Assembly (NCBI GenBank): GCA_963736425.1
Contig: CAVTOX010000015.1
Span: 1 to 64,000 of the forward strand
DNA length: 64,000 nucleotides
Reading direction: 5' to 3'
From: Prado023 sp963736425
GTDB lineage: Bacteria; Actinomycetota; Actinomycetes; S36-B12; CAIYMF01
Position numbers and translations under genes: made by a program. Position 1 is the stretch's first letter. Each line of letters starts with the position of its first letter. This document shows positions 8,101 to 17,181 of this stretch, piece after piece. The notes below the pieces were generated by a model that was not told the origin of the DNA, ran no database searches, and worked only from the letters and a program-made list of their open reading frames with translations.

Positions 8101-10371
8101 TCAGCCACGGTCCGCGATCCCGCGGATGGCACCCGAGGTCCGGGCGCGGTATCCCTTTCCGGGCGCCACCAGGACCCGGCCCCCTGGCGAGGGCAGGAGC
8201 GTGACCATTCCGCGAGGGCAGGACAGGTGCATCGGGGCCCGTCGGCCGTGGGTCCAGAGCCCGCCGATGGGCACGAGCAGGCCTCGGAATCCGACGTGCA
8301 GGGCCAGGGCGGCACGAGCCAGCTCGGTCGTGGCCACAAGCGGGTCGGTCTCGATCACGCCGGCCACCGGGGCGGCCCAGCTCAGGCCCTCGACGGTGGG
8401 CTCGCCGGTGTAGTGCAGCAGCCCGACCGTCCGGGAGAACCCGCCGACGTCGGCCACGCAGATCGCCGGTGGCGAGTCGTCGGCCGGCGCGATGTTCGTG
8501 GCCCGGAGCACCCCGGTGAAGGACGCGCCCTCCGGCGTGGGCGCCAGGTCAGCCCAGTCGATGTCGACGACCCAGTCCAGGGCGTGGGTGATGTCGCTGG
8601 CCGCCCCGTCCGCGCCGATCCGCACGAGCAGTCCACCATCGACGTTGGTCGCCATCAGCAGCTCGGGGCGGGGGCTGACCCACACGCTGCCGTCAGGTTG
8701 GCGCTCCAAGGTCGCGTTGCCCACCCGTGCCGCGATGATCCGCGGCTCGAACCCGGTTGTGAGCAGGGGTACCGCCGTGGTCCCGTCGGTGAACTCGACC
8801 CGGAATGGCCCCGTCTCGTTGGCGACGAACGCCAGCGCGTTGGAGCGCACCTGCGCGACCACCTCGCGGGTGGGTCCGGCAGCATGTGGATGGACGGGCA
8901 GGTCCGCGTCCTCGACGTCCTCCATCCCGCTGACCGGCGGTGGGTCGACGAGCCAGCCCGCGGGCTCGGCCAGGCCGGGCAGCTCGCACGACCAGGCGGT
9001 CAGCCCTGTGGCGGAGTCGGCCAGGACCCCGGGCATCCGCAGCACCCGGGTCGTGGTGGTCAGCGACTCGACGAGCAGGCTGGGCGCGCGGTGGTCGCAC
9101 ACCTGGTCGGCCAGCTCGGCGGCCATCGCCGTCCAGCGCGACCAGGCTGCCCGAGGCTCGGTGCGCCGCAGGACCGCACCCGCGGCGGAGACGACCTCGT
9201 CGCCCCGGTGCGACCGTGTCGACCTCGCGCTGGCGCCGACCCGACGACCGATCGCGGCGGTCAGCGCACCGACGTCCCCCGAGGGCACCAGCTCGCCGGC
9301 CTCCGGTGCGGTGAGGAGCTCCGCCGGCCCGTAGTGGATGTCGTAGGCGACGACCGGGACCCCGGTGGCCAGCGAGCGGACGATGGCCAGGGGGAACGAC
9401 TCCCGACGGCCCGCCCAGATGGTCACCACGGCGCCCCTGAAGGGTGCGTACTCGTCAGCATCCGGGGTCACGATGCGCACCCGCCCGGACAGCCCCAGGT
9501 CCTCAGCCAGGGCGAGCAGGGCCTCGCCCTCGTCCCCCTCCCCGACGAGGTCGAGGGTCAACCCGGGGTCGGCGGCCATCGCCGGCTGGGCCGCACGCAG
9601 CACGTGGTGATGTCGCGCGGCGGTCTCCAGGGGGCCGATTGAGACGATCCGGCGTGGTCCCGGCTGGTCATTGCCGGCGCTCATCCCCCCCACCCCGACG
9701 GAGGGCTCCCCCAGGGCGCCCACCGCGGCATCCGGGGCTGGGACCGCAGGGGGGATGACCACCGTGGGCGTGTCCGGTCCGAACCGGGTCCGAAGGTCCG
9801 CGGCCTGCGCCTCGGTCAGCACCACCAGGGCATCGAACGCCGCCTGGTGGTCGGCGAACCTCTCGGCGAACCGGGGCGTCATCGCCGCCATGGCCGGGTC
9901 CTTGCCCGGCTGTGGTGACGTCAGGTGGTTCAGGTGGACCCCGGCAACGCGTGCCACCTGCGGGTTGGTCATCGCAGCCAGGTAGGGGTAGGCGGCCGGC
10001 GAGTCCGCGAACACCACCGCACCCGGGACCTGTGCGGTCAGCCAGTCGAGCCAGTCACCCACCCGCGGGTCGATCGACCCGTCCGGCGGCAGTGGTCCCC
10101 ACCAGGATGCGCGGACCCGGCGGTCGCGCAGCGCGTAGTGGTGCAGGCCGGTGTCGGCGGGGAACCTCCCGTCGTCGACCAGTCCGCGGACGGTGCGCTG
10201 CAGGTGCGCGTCCTTGTTGATCAGCACCGCATGTGTGGCCCAGCCGGCCGCGGCGAACGCCCGGAGCCGCCCCAACCAGAACTGGGTCAGTCGTCCACCG
10301 TCGGCCTTGAGCTCGTTGAAGACGAAGACAGCCGTGTGCCGCCCGTCAGCGAAGGGCCGCTCGGAGATCAC
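8101..10371 (-). CDS. GT4-type glycosyltransferase, TarM/TagE-like, with long C-terminal domain
   Basis: A 756-residue protein. Residues 1-400 are a GT-B glycosyltransferase: VFNELKADGGRLTQFW near the start, VGEGDEG near residue 275, and the nucleotide-sugar region RRESFPLAIVRSLATGVPVVAYD followed by YGPAELL. The YDxxYGPxEL pattern resembles poly(polyol-phosphate) alpha-glucosyltransferases of the TarM/TagE type, so decoration of a wall polymer is likely. Residues from about 430 to 756 are beta-rich and match nothing I recognise. GTG start at 10371 lies six bases after a TAGGCT box, so the mRNA is probably leaderless. It interrupts the usual maf-accE order, suggesting later insertion. Confidence 0.65.
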   Translation of the reverse strand: MISERPFADGRHTAVFVFNELKADGGRLTQFWLGRLRAFAAAGWATHAVLINKDAHLQRTVRGLVDDGRFPADTGLHHYALRDRRVRASWWGPLPPDGSIDPRVGDWLDWLTAQVPGAVVFADSPAAYPYLAAMTNPQVARVAGVHLNHLTSPQPGKDPAMAAMTPRFAERFADHQAAFDALVVLTEAQAADLRTRFGPDTPTVVIPPAVPAPDAAVGALGEPSVGVGGMSAGNDQPGPRRIVSIGPLETAARHHHVLRAAQPAMAADPGLTLDLVGEGDEGEALLALAEDLGLSGRVRIVTPDADEYAPFRGAVVTIWAGRRESFPLAIVRSLATGVPVVAYDIHYGPAELLTAPEAGELVPSGDVGALTAAIGRRVGASARSTRSHRGDEVVSAAGAVLRRTEPRAAWSRWTAMAAELADQVCDHRAPSLLVESLTTTTRVLRMPGVLADSATGLTAWSCELPGLAEPAGWLVDPPPVSGMEDVEDADLPVHPHAAGPTREVVAQVRSNALAFVANETGPFRVEFTDGTTAVPLLTTGFEPRIIAARVGNATLERQPDGSVWVSPRPELLMATNVDGGLLVRIGADGAASDITHALDWVVDIDWADLAPTPEGASFTGVLRATNIAPADDSPPAICVADVGGFSRTVGLLHYTGEPTVEGLSWAAPVAGVIETDPLVATTELARAALALHVGFRGLLVPIGGLWTHGRRAPMHLSCPRGMVTLLPSPGGRVLVAPGKGYRARTSGAIRGIADRG

Positions 10372-10377
10372 TGCGGC

Positions 10378-10383
10378 AGCCTA
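10378..10383 (-). promoter_or_regulatory. -10 box for leaderless glycosyltransferase mRNA
   Basis: TAGGCT on the minus strand lies six bases before the GTG start at 10371, which has no Shine-Dalgarno sequence. This spacing puts the transcription start at or next to the start codon. No clear -35 box was found. Confidence 0.5.
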
Positions 10384-10455
10384 ATGGCAGGCGGGGTGCG
10401 CGCCGGGGCAGCATCCGCCGGTTTCCACTCGCGTGCGGGCGTCGCCGTCGTCGTC

Positions 10456-10689
10456 TCACCGGGGCAGCGAGGACTCCCACCACCCGGTCGGGGCCACGGC
10501 CGGGCGCATGAGCCGGGCGGGTGGCGCCCACTGCGCGACCGGGATGGCCGGGCCGACTGGACCGTCCCCGCCGGACGCGGCAGCCAGCACTGCCACGAGC
10601 GCCGCGAGCTCCTCGGGTGTCGGGTCGCCACGGACGACTCGCAGCGCTGGTGTCTCCACCGGGTTCTCGGAGCTGCCGTCGGTGCTCAC
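10456..10689 (-). CDS. accE: Acyl-CoA carboxylase epsilon subunit
   Basis: A small 77-residue protein with the actinobacterial epsilon-subunit pattern: ALRVVRGDPTPEELAALVAVL in the middle and a C-terminal W.pP...R......GWW..S pattern (AQWAPPARLMRP, GWWESSLPR). The epsilon subunit stabilises the alpha-beta carboxylase complex. The GTG start overlaps the stop of the beta-subunit gene (GTGA), so the two are coupled. Identity rests on the short motif and position. Confidence 0.88.
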   Translation of the reverse strand: MSTDGSSENPVETPALRVVRGDPTPEELAALVAVLAAASGGDGPVGPAIPVAQWAPPARLMRPAVAPTGWWESSLPR

Positions 10690-12293
10690 AGCGGGATGTT
10701 CCCGTGCTTCTTCGGGGGCAGGGTCTCGCGCTTGTTGCGCAGGACCCGCAGGGCTTGGGTCACCTGCGCCCGGGTCTCGTGCGGGAGGATCACGCGGTCG
10801 ATGTACCCACGCTCGCCGGCCAGGTAGGGGTTGGCCAGCTGCAGGTTGTACTCGGCCTCGAGCTCGGCGCGCGTGCCCGCGGGATCCTCGGCGACTGCCA
10901 GCTCCTTGCGGTGCAGGATGCTGACCGCACCCTGGGCGCCCATCACCGCGATCTGGCCGGTCGGCCAGGCGATGTTGACGTCCCCCCCGAGGTGCTTGGA
11001 GCCCATGACGACGTACGCGCCGCCGTAGGCCTTGCGGGTGATCACCGTGACCTTCGGGACGGTGGCCTCGACGTAGGCATAGATCAACTTGGCGCCCCGG
11101 CGGATGATGCCGTCCCACTCCTGGGAGGTCCCGGGGAGGAAGCCCGGGACGTCGACGAAGGTGATCACGGGGATGTTGAACGCATCGCAGGTGCGCACGA
11201 AGCGTGCGGCCTTCTCGGAGGCGTCGATGTCCAGGGTGCCGGCGAACTGCATCGGCTGGTTGGCCACGATCCCGACCGAATGCCCCTCGACCCGGCCGAA
11301 CCCGATCAGCATGTTGGGCGCGAACAGCGGCTGGACCTCGAGGAACTCCTCGTCGTCGAGCACGGCCCCGATGGCCCGGTGCATGTCGTAGGGCTGGTTG
11401 GGGGAGTCCGGGATCAGCGTGTCGAGGTCCAGGTCGGTCTCGGTCGGCGTGAGGTCGGCCTCGTCGCCGAACACCGGGGGGCGCTCGAGGTTGTTGGCCG
11501 GCAGGTAGCTCAGCAGCGCCCGGACGTAGTTCAGGGCGTCGTGCTCGTCCTCGCCCATGTAGTGCGCGACGCCGGACTTGGTGTTGTGGGTTCGCGCCCC
11601 ACCGAGCTCCTCGAACTCGACGTCCTCGCCCGTGACGGTCTTGATCACGTCCGGGCCGGTGATGAACATGTGCGAGGTCTTGTCGACCATCACGGTGAAG
11701 TCGGTGATGGCCGGCGAGTACACCGCGCCGCCGGCGCACGGGCCCATGATCAGCGAGATCTGCGGGATGACCCCGGAGGCGTGCACGTTCCGGCGGAAGA
11801 TCTCGCCGTAGATCGCCAGGGAGACCACTCCCTCCTGGATGCGCGCACCGCCGGAGTCGTTGATCCCGATGATCGGCCAGCCGTTCCTGAGGGCAAGGTC
11901 CATGACCTTGATGATCTTCTCGCCGAAGACCTCGCCCAGTGAGCCGCCGAAGACGGTGAAGTCCTGGGCGAACACGCAGACGGGCCGGCCGTCGATCGTG
12001 CCAGTACCTGTGACCACGCCGTCGCCGTAGGGCCGGTTCTTCTGCCCACCGAAGTTGTACGAGCGGTGCCGTGCGAGGTCGTCCATCTCGACGAACGAGT
12101 CGGCGTCCAGGAAGTGGCGAAGCCGCTCCCGGGCGGTCATCTTGCCCTTGGCGTGCTGCTTCTCGATCCGCTTGGCCTTGCCGGCCAGGATCGCCTCGTG
12201 GCGGCGATGCTCCAGGTCGGCGAGCTTGCCCGCGGTCGTGGTCAGGTCGCTGGTTGCCTCAGGCGTGCTCGGCTCAGGTGTGCTGGCGCTCAT
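10686..12293 (-). CDS. accD5: Propionyl/acetyl-CoA carboxylase beta subunit
   Basis: The carboxyltransferase subunit moves the carboxyl group from biotin to an acyl-CoA, giving methylmalonyl- or malonyl-CoA. The length of 535 aa is normal. It shows the crotonase-like fold motifs of the family: GINDSGGARIQEGV near residue 142, MGPCAGGAVYSPA near residue 178, and FVDVPGFLPGTSQE and MGAQGAVSILHRKE in the C-terminal half. The ATG at 12293 has a good AGGAGAGGG ribosome site. Promoter elements overlap those of the divergent birA gene, whose product would biotinylate the partner alpha chain. Confidence 0.95.
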   Translation of the reverse strand: MSASTPEPSTPEATSDLTTTAGKLADLEHRRHEAILAGKAKRIEKQHAKGKMTARERLRHFLDADSFVEMDDLARHRSYNFGGQKNRPYGDGVVTGTGTIDGRPVCVFAQDFTVFGGSLGEVFGEKIIKVMDLALRNGWPIIGINDSGGARIQEGVVSLAIYGEIFRRNVHASGVIPQISLIMGPCAGGAVYSPAITDFTVMVDKTSHMFITGPDVIKTVTGEDVEFEELGGARTHNTKSGVAHYMGEDEHDALNYVRALLSYLPANNLERPPVFGDEADLTPTETDLDLDTLIPDSPNQPYDMHRAIGAVLDDEEFLEVQPLFAPNMLIGFGRVEGHSVGIVANQPMQFAGTLDIDASEKAARFVRTCDAFNIPVITFVDVPGFLPGTSQEWDGIIRRGAKLIYAYVEATVPKVTVITRKAYGGAYVVMGSKHLGGDVNIAWPTGQIAVMGAQGAVSILHRKELAVAEDPAGTRAELEAEYNLQLANPYLAGERGYIDRVILPHETRAQVTQALRVLRNKRETLPPKKHGNIPL

Positions 12294-12324
12294 CGTGTCC
12301 CTCTCCTGACGGCTCTTCGTGAAG

Positions 12325-12331
12325 TACCTTA
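12325..12331. promoter_or_regulatory. Overlapping divergent -10 boxes of birA and accD
   Basis: On the plus strand TACCTT (12325-12330) lies exactly six bases before the GTG at 12337, giving a leaderless birA start. On the minus strand the same bases read TAAGGT (12331-12326), a good -10 for the accD transcript, whose start would fall near 12319 and give a short leader with the accD ribosome site. The two promoters share one symmetric -10 element. Confidence 0.5.
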
Positions 12332-12336
12332 TCCCT

Positions 12337-13263
12337 GTGTCTGAGACCACTCCGGGGCCGGTCGCCCCCACCCCTGCCCCGCTCGTCCCCGGTCCCGACG
12401 GTCGGCCCCGCTCCTCAGGGGTGGCCTACGTCGACCAATGGCCGGTCGACCTGGGGACGGCCGCGGTCGTGAAGTCGATCCGCAAGGGTGGCGGCTCCTG
12501 GCGCAGCGTCACGGTCTTCTCAGAGATCGCCTCCACGAACACCGTCGGGGTTGCGCTGGCGACAGCGGGCTGCCCGTCGGGGGTGGTGCTGGTGACCGAC
12601 CTGCAGACGGCCGGACGTGGTCGGCTGGATCGGACGTGGGAGGCCCCGTCGGGTACCTCGGCGATGTTCTCGGTCGTCCTGCACCCGACTGGCCCCGACC
12701 ACGAGTGGGGCGTCCTGCCGCTGCTGGCCGGCGTGGCCGTCTGCGAGGCGCTGGAGTTCGTCACGGGGGTGCGTGCCTCGCTCAAGTGGCCCAACGACCT
12801 GGTGATCCGCGACGAGGACTCCCCGAGCGGCCGCGGCGGAAAGGTGGGCGGCATCCTGGCCGAGCGCGACGCGCAGACCGGGGCCATCGTGCTGGGAGTC
12901 GGACTCAACGTCGACCTGGCGGAGTCCGACCTCCCGGTGGTGGGCGCCACATCGCTGACCCTGGCTGGGGTCATCCGCCCTCGGCGGGCCAAGCTGATCG
13001 GCCGTGCGCTGTCGCGCGTCGAGCACTGGTTCACCGCCTGGGACGCGGTCGGCACCGACACCGCCTCGCTGGATCGCCTTCTGGAGTCCTACCGCGAGCG
13101 CTGCATCTCCATCGGCGCCCCCCTGAGCGTTGTCCGGCCCGGTGCCGAGGACCTCGTCGGTGTGGGTTCGGGGATCAGCCCGACGGGTGCCCTGTTGGTG
13201 GATTCCCAGGGCACCCAGGTCGAGGTCGTGGTCGGCGACGTGACCCACGCACCGACGCACTGA
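12337..13263 (+). CDS. birA: Biotin--[acetyl-CoA-carboxylase] ligase
   Basis: BirA activates biotin to biotinyl-AMP and attaches it to the biotinyl domain of the carboxylase alpha chain. There is no N-terminal helix-turn-helix, so it is a monofunctional enzyme. Motifs: FSEIASTNT near residue 62, DLQTAGRGRLDRTWE (the GRGRxxRxW biotin loop) near residue 90, KWPNDL near residue 150, and GGILAE. I chose GTG 12337 (308 aa) because it sits at the expected start site of a TACCTT box; the in-frame GTG at 12319 would add six residues. It is divergent from accD and almost touches the cyclase gene. Confidence 0.93.
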   Translation: MSETTPGPVAPTPAPLVPGPDGRPRSSGVAYVDQWPVDLGTAAVVKSIRKGGGSWRSVTVFSEIASTNTVGVALATAGCPSGVVLVTDLQTAGRGRLDRTWEAPSGTSAMFSVVLHPTGPDHEWGVLPLLAGVAVCEALEFVTGVRASLKWPNDLVIRDEDSPSGRGGKVGGILAERDAQTGAIVLGVGLNVDLAESDLPVVGATSLTLAGVIRPRRAKLIGRALSRVEHWFTAWDAVGTDTASLDRLLESYRERCISIGAPLSVVRPGAEDLVGVGSGISPTGALLVDSQGTQVEVVVGDVTHAPTH

Positions 13264-13264
13264 C

Positions 13265-14353
13265 GTGACCGAGCCCGCCGACGAGGTCCTGCTCGCCGCC
13301 GCGGGAGCGGGCACCACGGACGTGCGCCCCGGCGGGGACGCCCCGCCCGATCCGCGGCAGCAGCAGGTCGCGCGGATCGCTGAGATCGTCCTCGGCGATC
13401 CCGCCGTATTCACGCGCGAGGAGGCCGCCGTTGCGGCCGGGCTGACCGTCGAGCAGGCGCGGCCCTACTGGCGGGCCATGGGCTTCGCCGACGTGGGCCC
13501 AGCCCCGGCCTTCACCTCGACCGACGTCGAGTCGCTGTGTCTGCTCACCGGCTGGGTCACCAGCGGGACCCTGGATGAGGCCACCACGATCGAGGTCGTG
13601 CGCAGCATGGGGCAGACGGCCTCCCGGCTGGCTGACTGGCAGGTCGACACGATGGCTCGGGTCCTGTCCGAGGCCGAGGCGCCGGTGGACCTCGAGGCGG
13701 TCGGTGAGGGGATGGCGGGGGTCATGCCGGGGCTCGAGTCCCTGCTGGTGCACGCGTGGCGTCGCCACCTCGCCGCGGCCATCGGGCGCGGGATGGCCTT
13801 CGTCGCCGATGATCCCGAGGCATCATCGGAGCCGACCCTGGCCACAGTCGGGTTCGCGGACATCGCAGGCTTCACGCGCCTGACCAGGGTGATGGCCGAC
13901 GAGGACATCGCGCAGCTGGTGCAGGCCTTCGAGTCCGGGGCCGCCGACATCGTGGCGGTTCGGGGTGGGCGGTTGGTCAAGACCCTGGGCGACGAGGTCA
14001 TGTTCGTCTGCGACAGTGCAGACGACGCCGTGGCCGTCGCCGCGGAGATGCACGGTCTGACCGCCCCCGGTGCGGAGGCGTTGAGCCTGCGGATCGGGCT
14101 GGCAACCGGGCACCTGATCTCCCGGATGGGTGACTTCTACGGGGGCACGGTCAACCTGGCCAGCCGCCTGACAGCCATCGCGCGACCGGGGTCCACGTTG
14201 ATGGACGCGGCCACGGAGGGCGCACTTGCCGAGCCGGAGGCGCACGTGCTGCGGCACCTGGCCCCGCGCCCATTGCGCGGGATGGGGCTGGTGCGGGCAA
14301 CGTCGGTCTCGCCCCGGCGCCGCCCAGCTGGCGAAGGCACCGCGCCCGGTTGA
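13265..14353 (+). CDS. Class III adenylate/guanylate cyclase
   Basis: A soluble nucleotide cyclase of 362 aa. Residues 1-190 form an alpha-helical N-terminal region resembling the autoregulatory domain of Rv1264-type cyclases. The catalytic domain starts near residue 196: VGFADIAGFTRLT (first metal Asp), VKTLGDEVMFV (substrate Lys and second metal Asp), and YGGTVNLASRLT (transition-state Asn/Arg). All key residues are present, so it should be active, probably making cAMP. The C-terminal tail is short. The GTG start is one base after the birA stop. It has no membrane segments. Confidence 0.88.
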   Translation: MTEPADEVLLAAAGAGTTDVRPGGDAPPDPRQQQVARIAEIVLGDPAVFTREEAAVAAGLTVEQARPYWRAMGFADVGPAPAFTSTDVESLCLLTGWVTSGTLDEATTIEVVRSMGQTASRLADWQVDTMARVLSEAEAPVDLEAVGEGMAGVMPGLESLLVHAWRRHLAAAIGRGMAFVADDPEASSEPTLATVGFADIAGFTRLTRVMADEDIAQLVQAFESGAADIVAVRGGRLVKTLGDEVMFVCDSADDAVAVAAEMHGLTAPGAEALSLRIGLATGHLISRMGDFYGGTVNLASRLTAIARPGSTLMDAATEGALAEPEAHVLRHLAPRPLRGMGLVRATSVSPRRRPAGEGTAPG

Positions 14354-14355
14354 GG

Positions 14356-14883
14356 TCAGCGGCTCTGCGCTGGGTCCGGGGCTGCGGCCCCGACCGGGTC
14401 GTCGGTCGGGAACACCCACGTCCGGTACACCCAGAACCGGAACATGGTGCCCAGGCCGACGGCGATCACGTTGCCGCTGATGTTGTCGGCGAGCTGGCTG
14501 TCGAGGCCGAGCAGGTAGTGCGTGAAGGCCAGGCACGCCCACGAGATGAGCAGGGCGGCGGCGTTGGTCGCGAAGAACAGTGCCGTCTCCCGGCCGTAGC
14601 CGGTCCGCGCGCGGTCGCGGTACGTCCAGTTCCGGTTGGCCACGTAGGCGAACGCCGTGGCCACGATCACGCTGATCGTCTTGGCAGTCAGCGGGCTGTC
14701 GGCCAGGGCTCCGGCGCGCAGGATGTTGAACAGGCCGACGTCGATGATGAAGGCGACAGCCCCGACCGTGCCGAACTTGGCGACCTCGCTGCCCAGCCGC
14801 CGCGCAGCGCCGACCACCCGACCGTGCGCCTGTCCGTCCACCGTGGGCCTCATCACCTGTGCCTGCGCCTCGACCTCTGCCAT
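14356..14883 (-). CDS. GtrA-family membrane protein
   Basis: GtrA proteins are small four-helix membrane proteins thought to flip polyprenyl-phosphate sugars across the membrane for glycan decoration. This 175-residue protein shows the family opening KFGTVGAVAFIIDVGLFNIL near residue 37, then three more hydrophobic segments with YVANRNWTYRDR between the second and third, and the typical C-terminal RFWVYRTWVF. The stop lies two bases from the stop of the convergent cyclase gene, leaving no room for a separate terminator. Substrate cannot be read from the sequence. Confidence 0.88.
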   Translation of the reverse strand: MAEVEAQAQVMRPTVDGQAHGRVVGAARRLGSEVAKFGTVGAVAFIIDVGLFNILRAGALADSPLTAKTISVIVATAFAYVANRNWTYRDRARTGYGRETALFFATNAAALLISWACLAFTHYLLGLDSQLADNISGNVIAVGLGTMFRFWVYRTWVFPTDDPVGAAAPDPAQSR

Positions 14884-14993
14884 GCGCGCTGCTTACCCGC
14901 ACCCGCAATCGCGCACACCTGCCCTGCGCTGTGAAGTGTCTCACCCCGATCGCCTACCGTGGGAGATGCCGATCCCCAGCCCAGGAGGCCCCC

Positions 14994-16151
14994 ATGGATC
15001 TCGATCTCTCGCCCGAGCACGAAGAACTTCGCGAGGTGGTTGCCCGTTTCGCCCACGACGAGGTGGCCCCGGTCATCGGGGATCACTACCGGCGTGGGGA
15101 GTTCCCCCTTGGCCTCGTGCGCAGGATGGGCGAGATGGGCCTGTTCGGACTGCCGATCCCAGAGGAGTACGGGGGCATGGGCGGGGACTACGTGGCACTG
15201 TGCGTTGCCCTCGAGGAGCTGGGCAGGGTGGATTCCTCGGTTGCGATCACCCTCGAGGCCGGGGTGTCCCTGGGTGCCATGCCGATCCTGCGCTTCGGTA
15301 CCGAGGAGCAGAAGGCCACCTGGCTGCCGCAGCTCGCCGCCGGCGAGATGCTCGGGGGCTTCGGCCTGACCGAGTCGGGCAGTGGCTCGGACGCGGGAAG
15401 CATCCGAACGACCGCAGTCGTCGATGGCGATGACTGGGTGATCAATGGGTCCAAGTCGTTCATCACCAACTCCGGGACGCCCATCACCGGGCTTGTGACA
15501 GTCACGGCCGTCACGGGCGCCCGGGCCGACGGCCGCCCGGAGATCTCGGCGATCATCGTGCCGTCGGGCACGCCGGGCTTCGAGGTGGCCCCGGAGTACG
15601 CCAAGGTCGGCTGGAACGCCTCGGACACCCACGAGTTGAGCTTCACCGACGTGCGCGTGCCGCTGGCCAACCTCGTCGGGGTGCGGGGGCGAGGCTATGC
15701 GCAGTTCCTGTCGATCCTGGCCGAGGGCCGGGTCGCGATCGCCGCCCTCGCCACGGGTCTGGCCCAGGGCTGTGTGGACGAGTCGCTGGCCTACTCCGCC
15801 ACCCGGGAGTCGTTCGGGCAACCGATCGCCGGCCGACAGGCGATCCAGTTCATGATCGCCGACATGGAGGTCCGGGCCCACCTGTCGCGCCTGGCCTGGC
15901 GCCAGGCCGCGGGGCTCATGCACGCCGGCCTGCCGTTCGCCCGCGAGGCCAGCATCGCCAAGCTGTACACCTCGGAGGCCGCGATGGACAACGCCCGCGC
16001 GGCCACGCAGGTGCATGGCGGGTTCGGGTTCATGGTCGACTCCGCGGTGGGCCGCTTCTACCGGGACGCCAAGATCCTGGAGATCGGCGAGGGCACCTCC
16101 GAGGTCCAGCGGATGCTGATCGCCCGCGACCTGGGCATGCCCGTCGACTGA
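14994..16151 (+). CDS. Acyl-CoA dehydrogenase
   Basis: FAD-dependent enzyme that oxidises an acyl-CoA to the 2-enoyl form. It has 385 aa, the standard length. Family features in order: FGLTESGSGSDAGS near residue 122, the WVINGSKSFITNSG flavin-binding stretch, an RESFGQPIAGRQAIQ helix near residue 265, and the C-terminal GGFGF...YRDAKILEIGEGTSEVQ. The catalytic base is likely the Glu in EIGEGTSE. A strong AGGAGG lies seven bases before the ATG. Chain-length preference is unknown; it is one of two such genes in the window. Confidence 0.92.
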   Translation: MDLDLSPEHEELREVVARFAHDEVAPVIGDHYRRGEFPLGLVRRMGEMGLFGLPIPEEYGGMGGDYVALCVALEELGRVDSSVAITLEAGVSLGAMPILRFGTEEQKATWLPQLAAGEMLGGFGLTESGSGSDAGSIRTTAVVDGDDWVINGSKSFITNSGTPITGLVTVTAVTGARADGRPEISAIIVPSGTPGFEVAPEYAKVGWNASDTHELSFTDVRVPLANLVGVRGRGYAQFLSILAEGRVAIAALATGLAQGCVDESLAYSATRESFGQPIAGRQAIQFMIADMEVRAHLSRLAWRQAAGLMHAGLPFAREASIAKLYTSEAAMDNARAATQVHGGFGFMVDSAVGRFYRDAKILEIGEGTSEVQRMLIARDLGMPVD

Positions 16152-16189
16152 CGCGTGGGCTGGAGTGGGCCTCGGAGGTCCCCGAGCAA

Positions 16190-16195
16190 TAGGGT
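16190..16195 (+). promoter_or_regulatory. -10 box for leaderless epimerase mRNA
   Basis: TAGGGT lies seven bases before the GTG at 16203, which has no good ribosome site. This fixes that GTG as the likely start rather than the ATG at 16155. Confidence 0.45.
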
Positions 16196-16202
16196 CAGGG
16201 GC

Positions 16203-17174
16203 GTGTACGAGATCACCCGCGGTCCCCATCCGGAGTTCCCCGAGCTCGAGGTTGTCACCCTGATCTCCCCGGCCAACGTCACGGCGTCGTTCGTGCCGAA
16301 GGCCGGGATGGTCTGCAACTCGATGACCCACGACGGCGAGGAGATGCTCGGCCAACGCTACGGCCTGGCTGGCTACATCGAGACCGGACGGACGTTCGGC
16401 GTACCCATCCTTGCGCCCTGGGCCAACCGCTTGGGCAAGATGGCCTATGCCGTTGTCCATGAGGGTGGCGGTGTGCGGCGCATCGACGTCAACCCGGATA
16501 CCCCGAACCTGCGTCTGGACCTCTACGGCCAGCCGATCCACGGCCTGCTGCGGGGCAGCAGCGACTGGGACATCGTCGAGGTGGAGGCGAATGCCGACGA
16601 GGCGTGGATCACCGCCCGACTGGTCTTCGACCAGAAGCGGATCGACTTCGCGGCCTTCCCGTTCGAGCATCACATCGAGCTCAAGGCGACACTCCGCGCG
16701 ACGTCGCTGACGTTCAGCACGGCGATCATCGCCACGGGTCAGGACGAGGTGCCGATCGCGTTCGGCTGGCACCCCTACCTGTCGATCCCGGGCCTCGAGC
16801 GCAGCGAGTGGGACGTCTACATCCCCTTCACGCAGCGCTGCCCGCTGGACTCCACGAAGCTGCCGACCGGCACCCGGGAGCAGGTCGAGCCGATCATCGG
16901 CAAGCTCGGTGACCGTGCCCTGGACGACCTGTACGCCGATGTCGCCAACGGCACGACCGCCTACATCCGCGGCAACGGTCGGCGGATGTCGATCCGATTC
17001 GACATGGGCTACGACTGGGCGATCCTGTACGGCCCGCCGCACCGCGACCACATCTGCATCGAGCCGATGACCGCGGCCAGCGACCCGTTCTCCGGTCAGG
17101 ATCCGATGGAGGTCGTGCCCCGCGGGGGCACCTTCCGCGCGGCGTTCACCATCTCGGTGGACCGCACCAGCTGA
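16203..17174 (+). CDS. Aldose 1-epimerase (galactose mutarotase-like) protein
   Basis: A 323-residue beta-sandwich protein of the galactose mutarotase/GalM-like superfamily, which interconverts sugar anomers or binds sugar phosphates. Seen are FGVPILAPWANRLG near residue 68 (the substrate-binding Asn/Arg), a catalytic-type His in PIHGLLR near residue 114, FGWHPYL near residue 193 and a late Glu in CIEPMTAASDPF. GTG 16203 follows a TAGGGT box by seven bases. It is followed after seven bases by the next gene. The natural sugar is unknown. Confidence 0.8.
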   Translation: MYEITRGPHPEFPELEVVTLISPANVTASFVPKAGMVCNSMTHDGEEMLGQRYGLAGYIETGRTFGVPILAPWANRLGKMAYAVVHEGGGVRRIDVNPDTPNLRLDLYGQPIHGLLRGSSDWDIVEVEANADEAWITARLVFDQKRIDFAAFPFEHHIELKATLRATSLTFSTAIIATGQDEVPIAFGWHPYLSIPGLERSEWDVYIPFTQRCPLDSTKLPTGTREQVEPIIGKLGDRALDDLYADVANGTTAYIRGNGRRMSIRFDMGYDWAILYGPPHRDHICIEPMTAASDPFSGQDPMEVVPRGGTFRAAFTISVDRTS

Positions 17175-17181
17175 GGCCACC

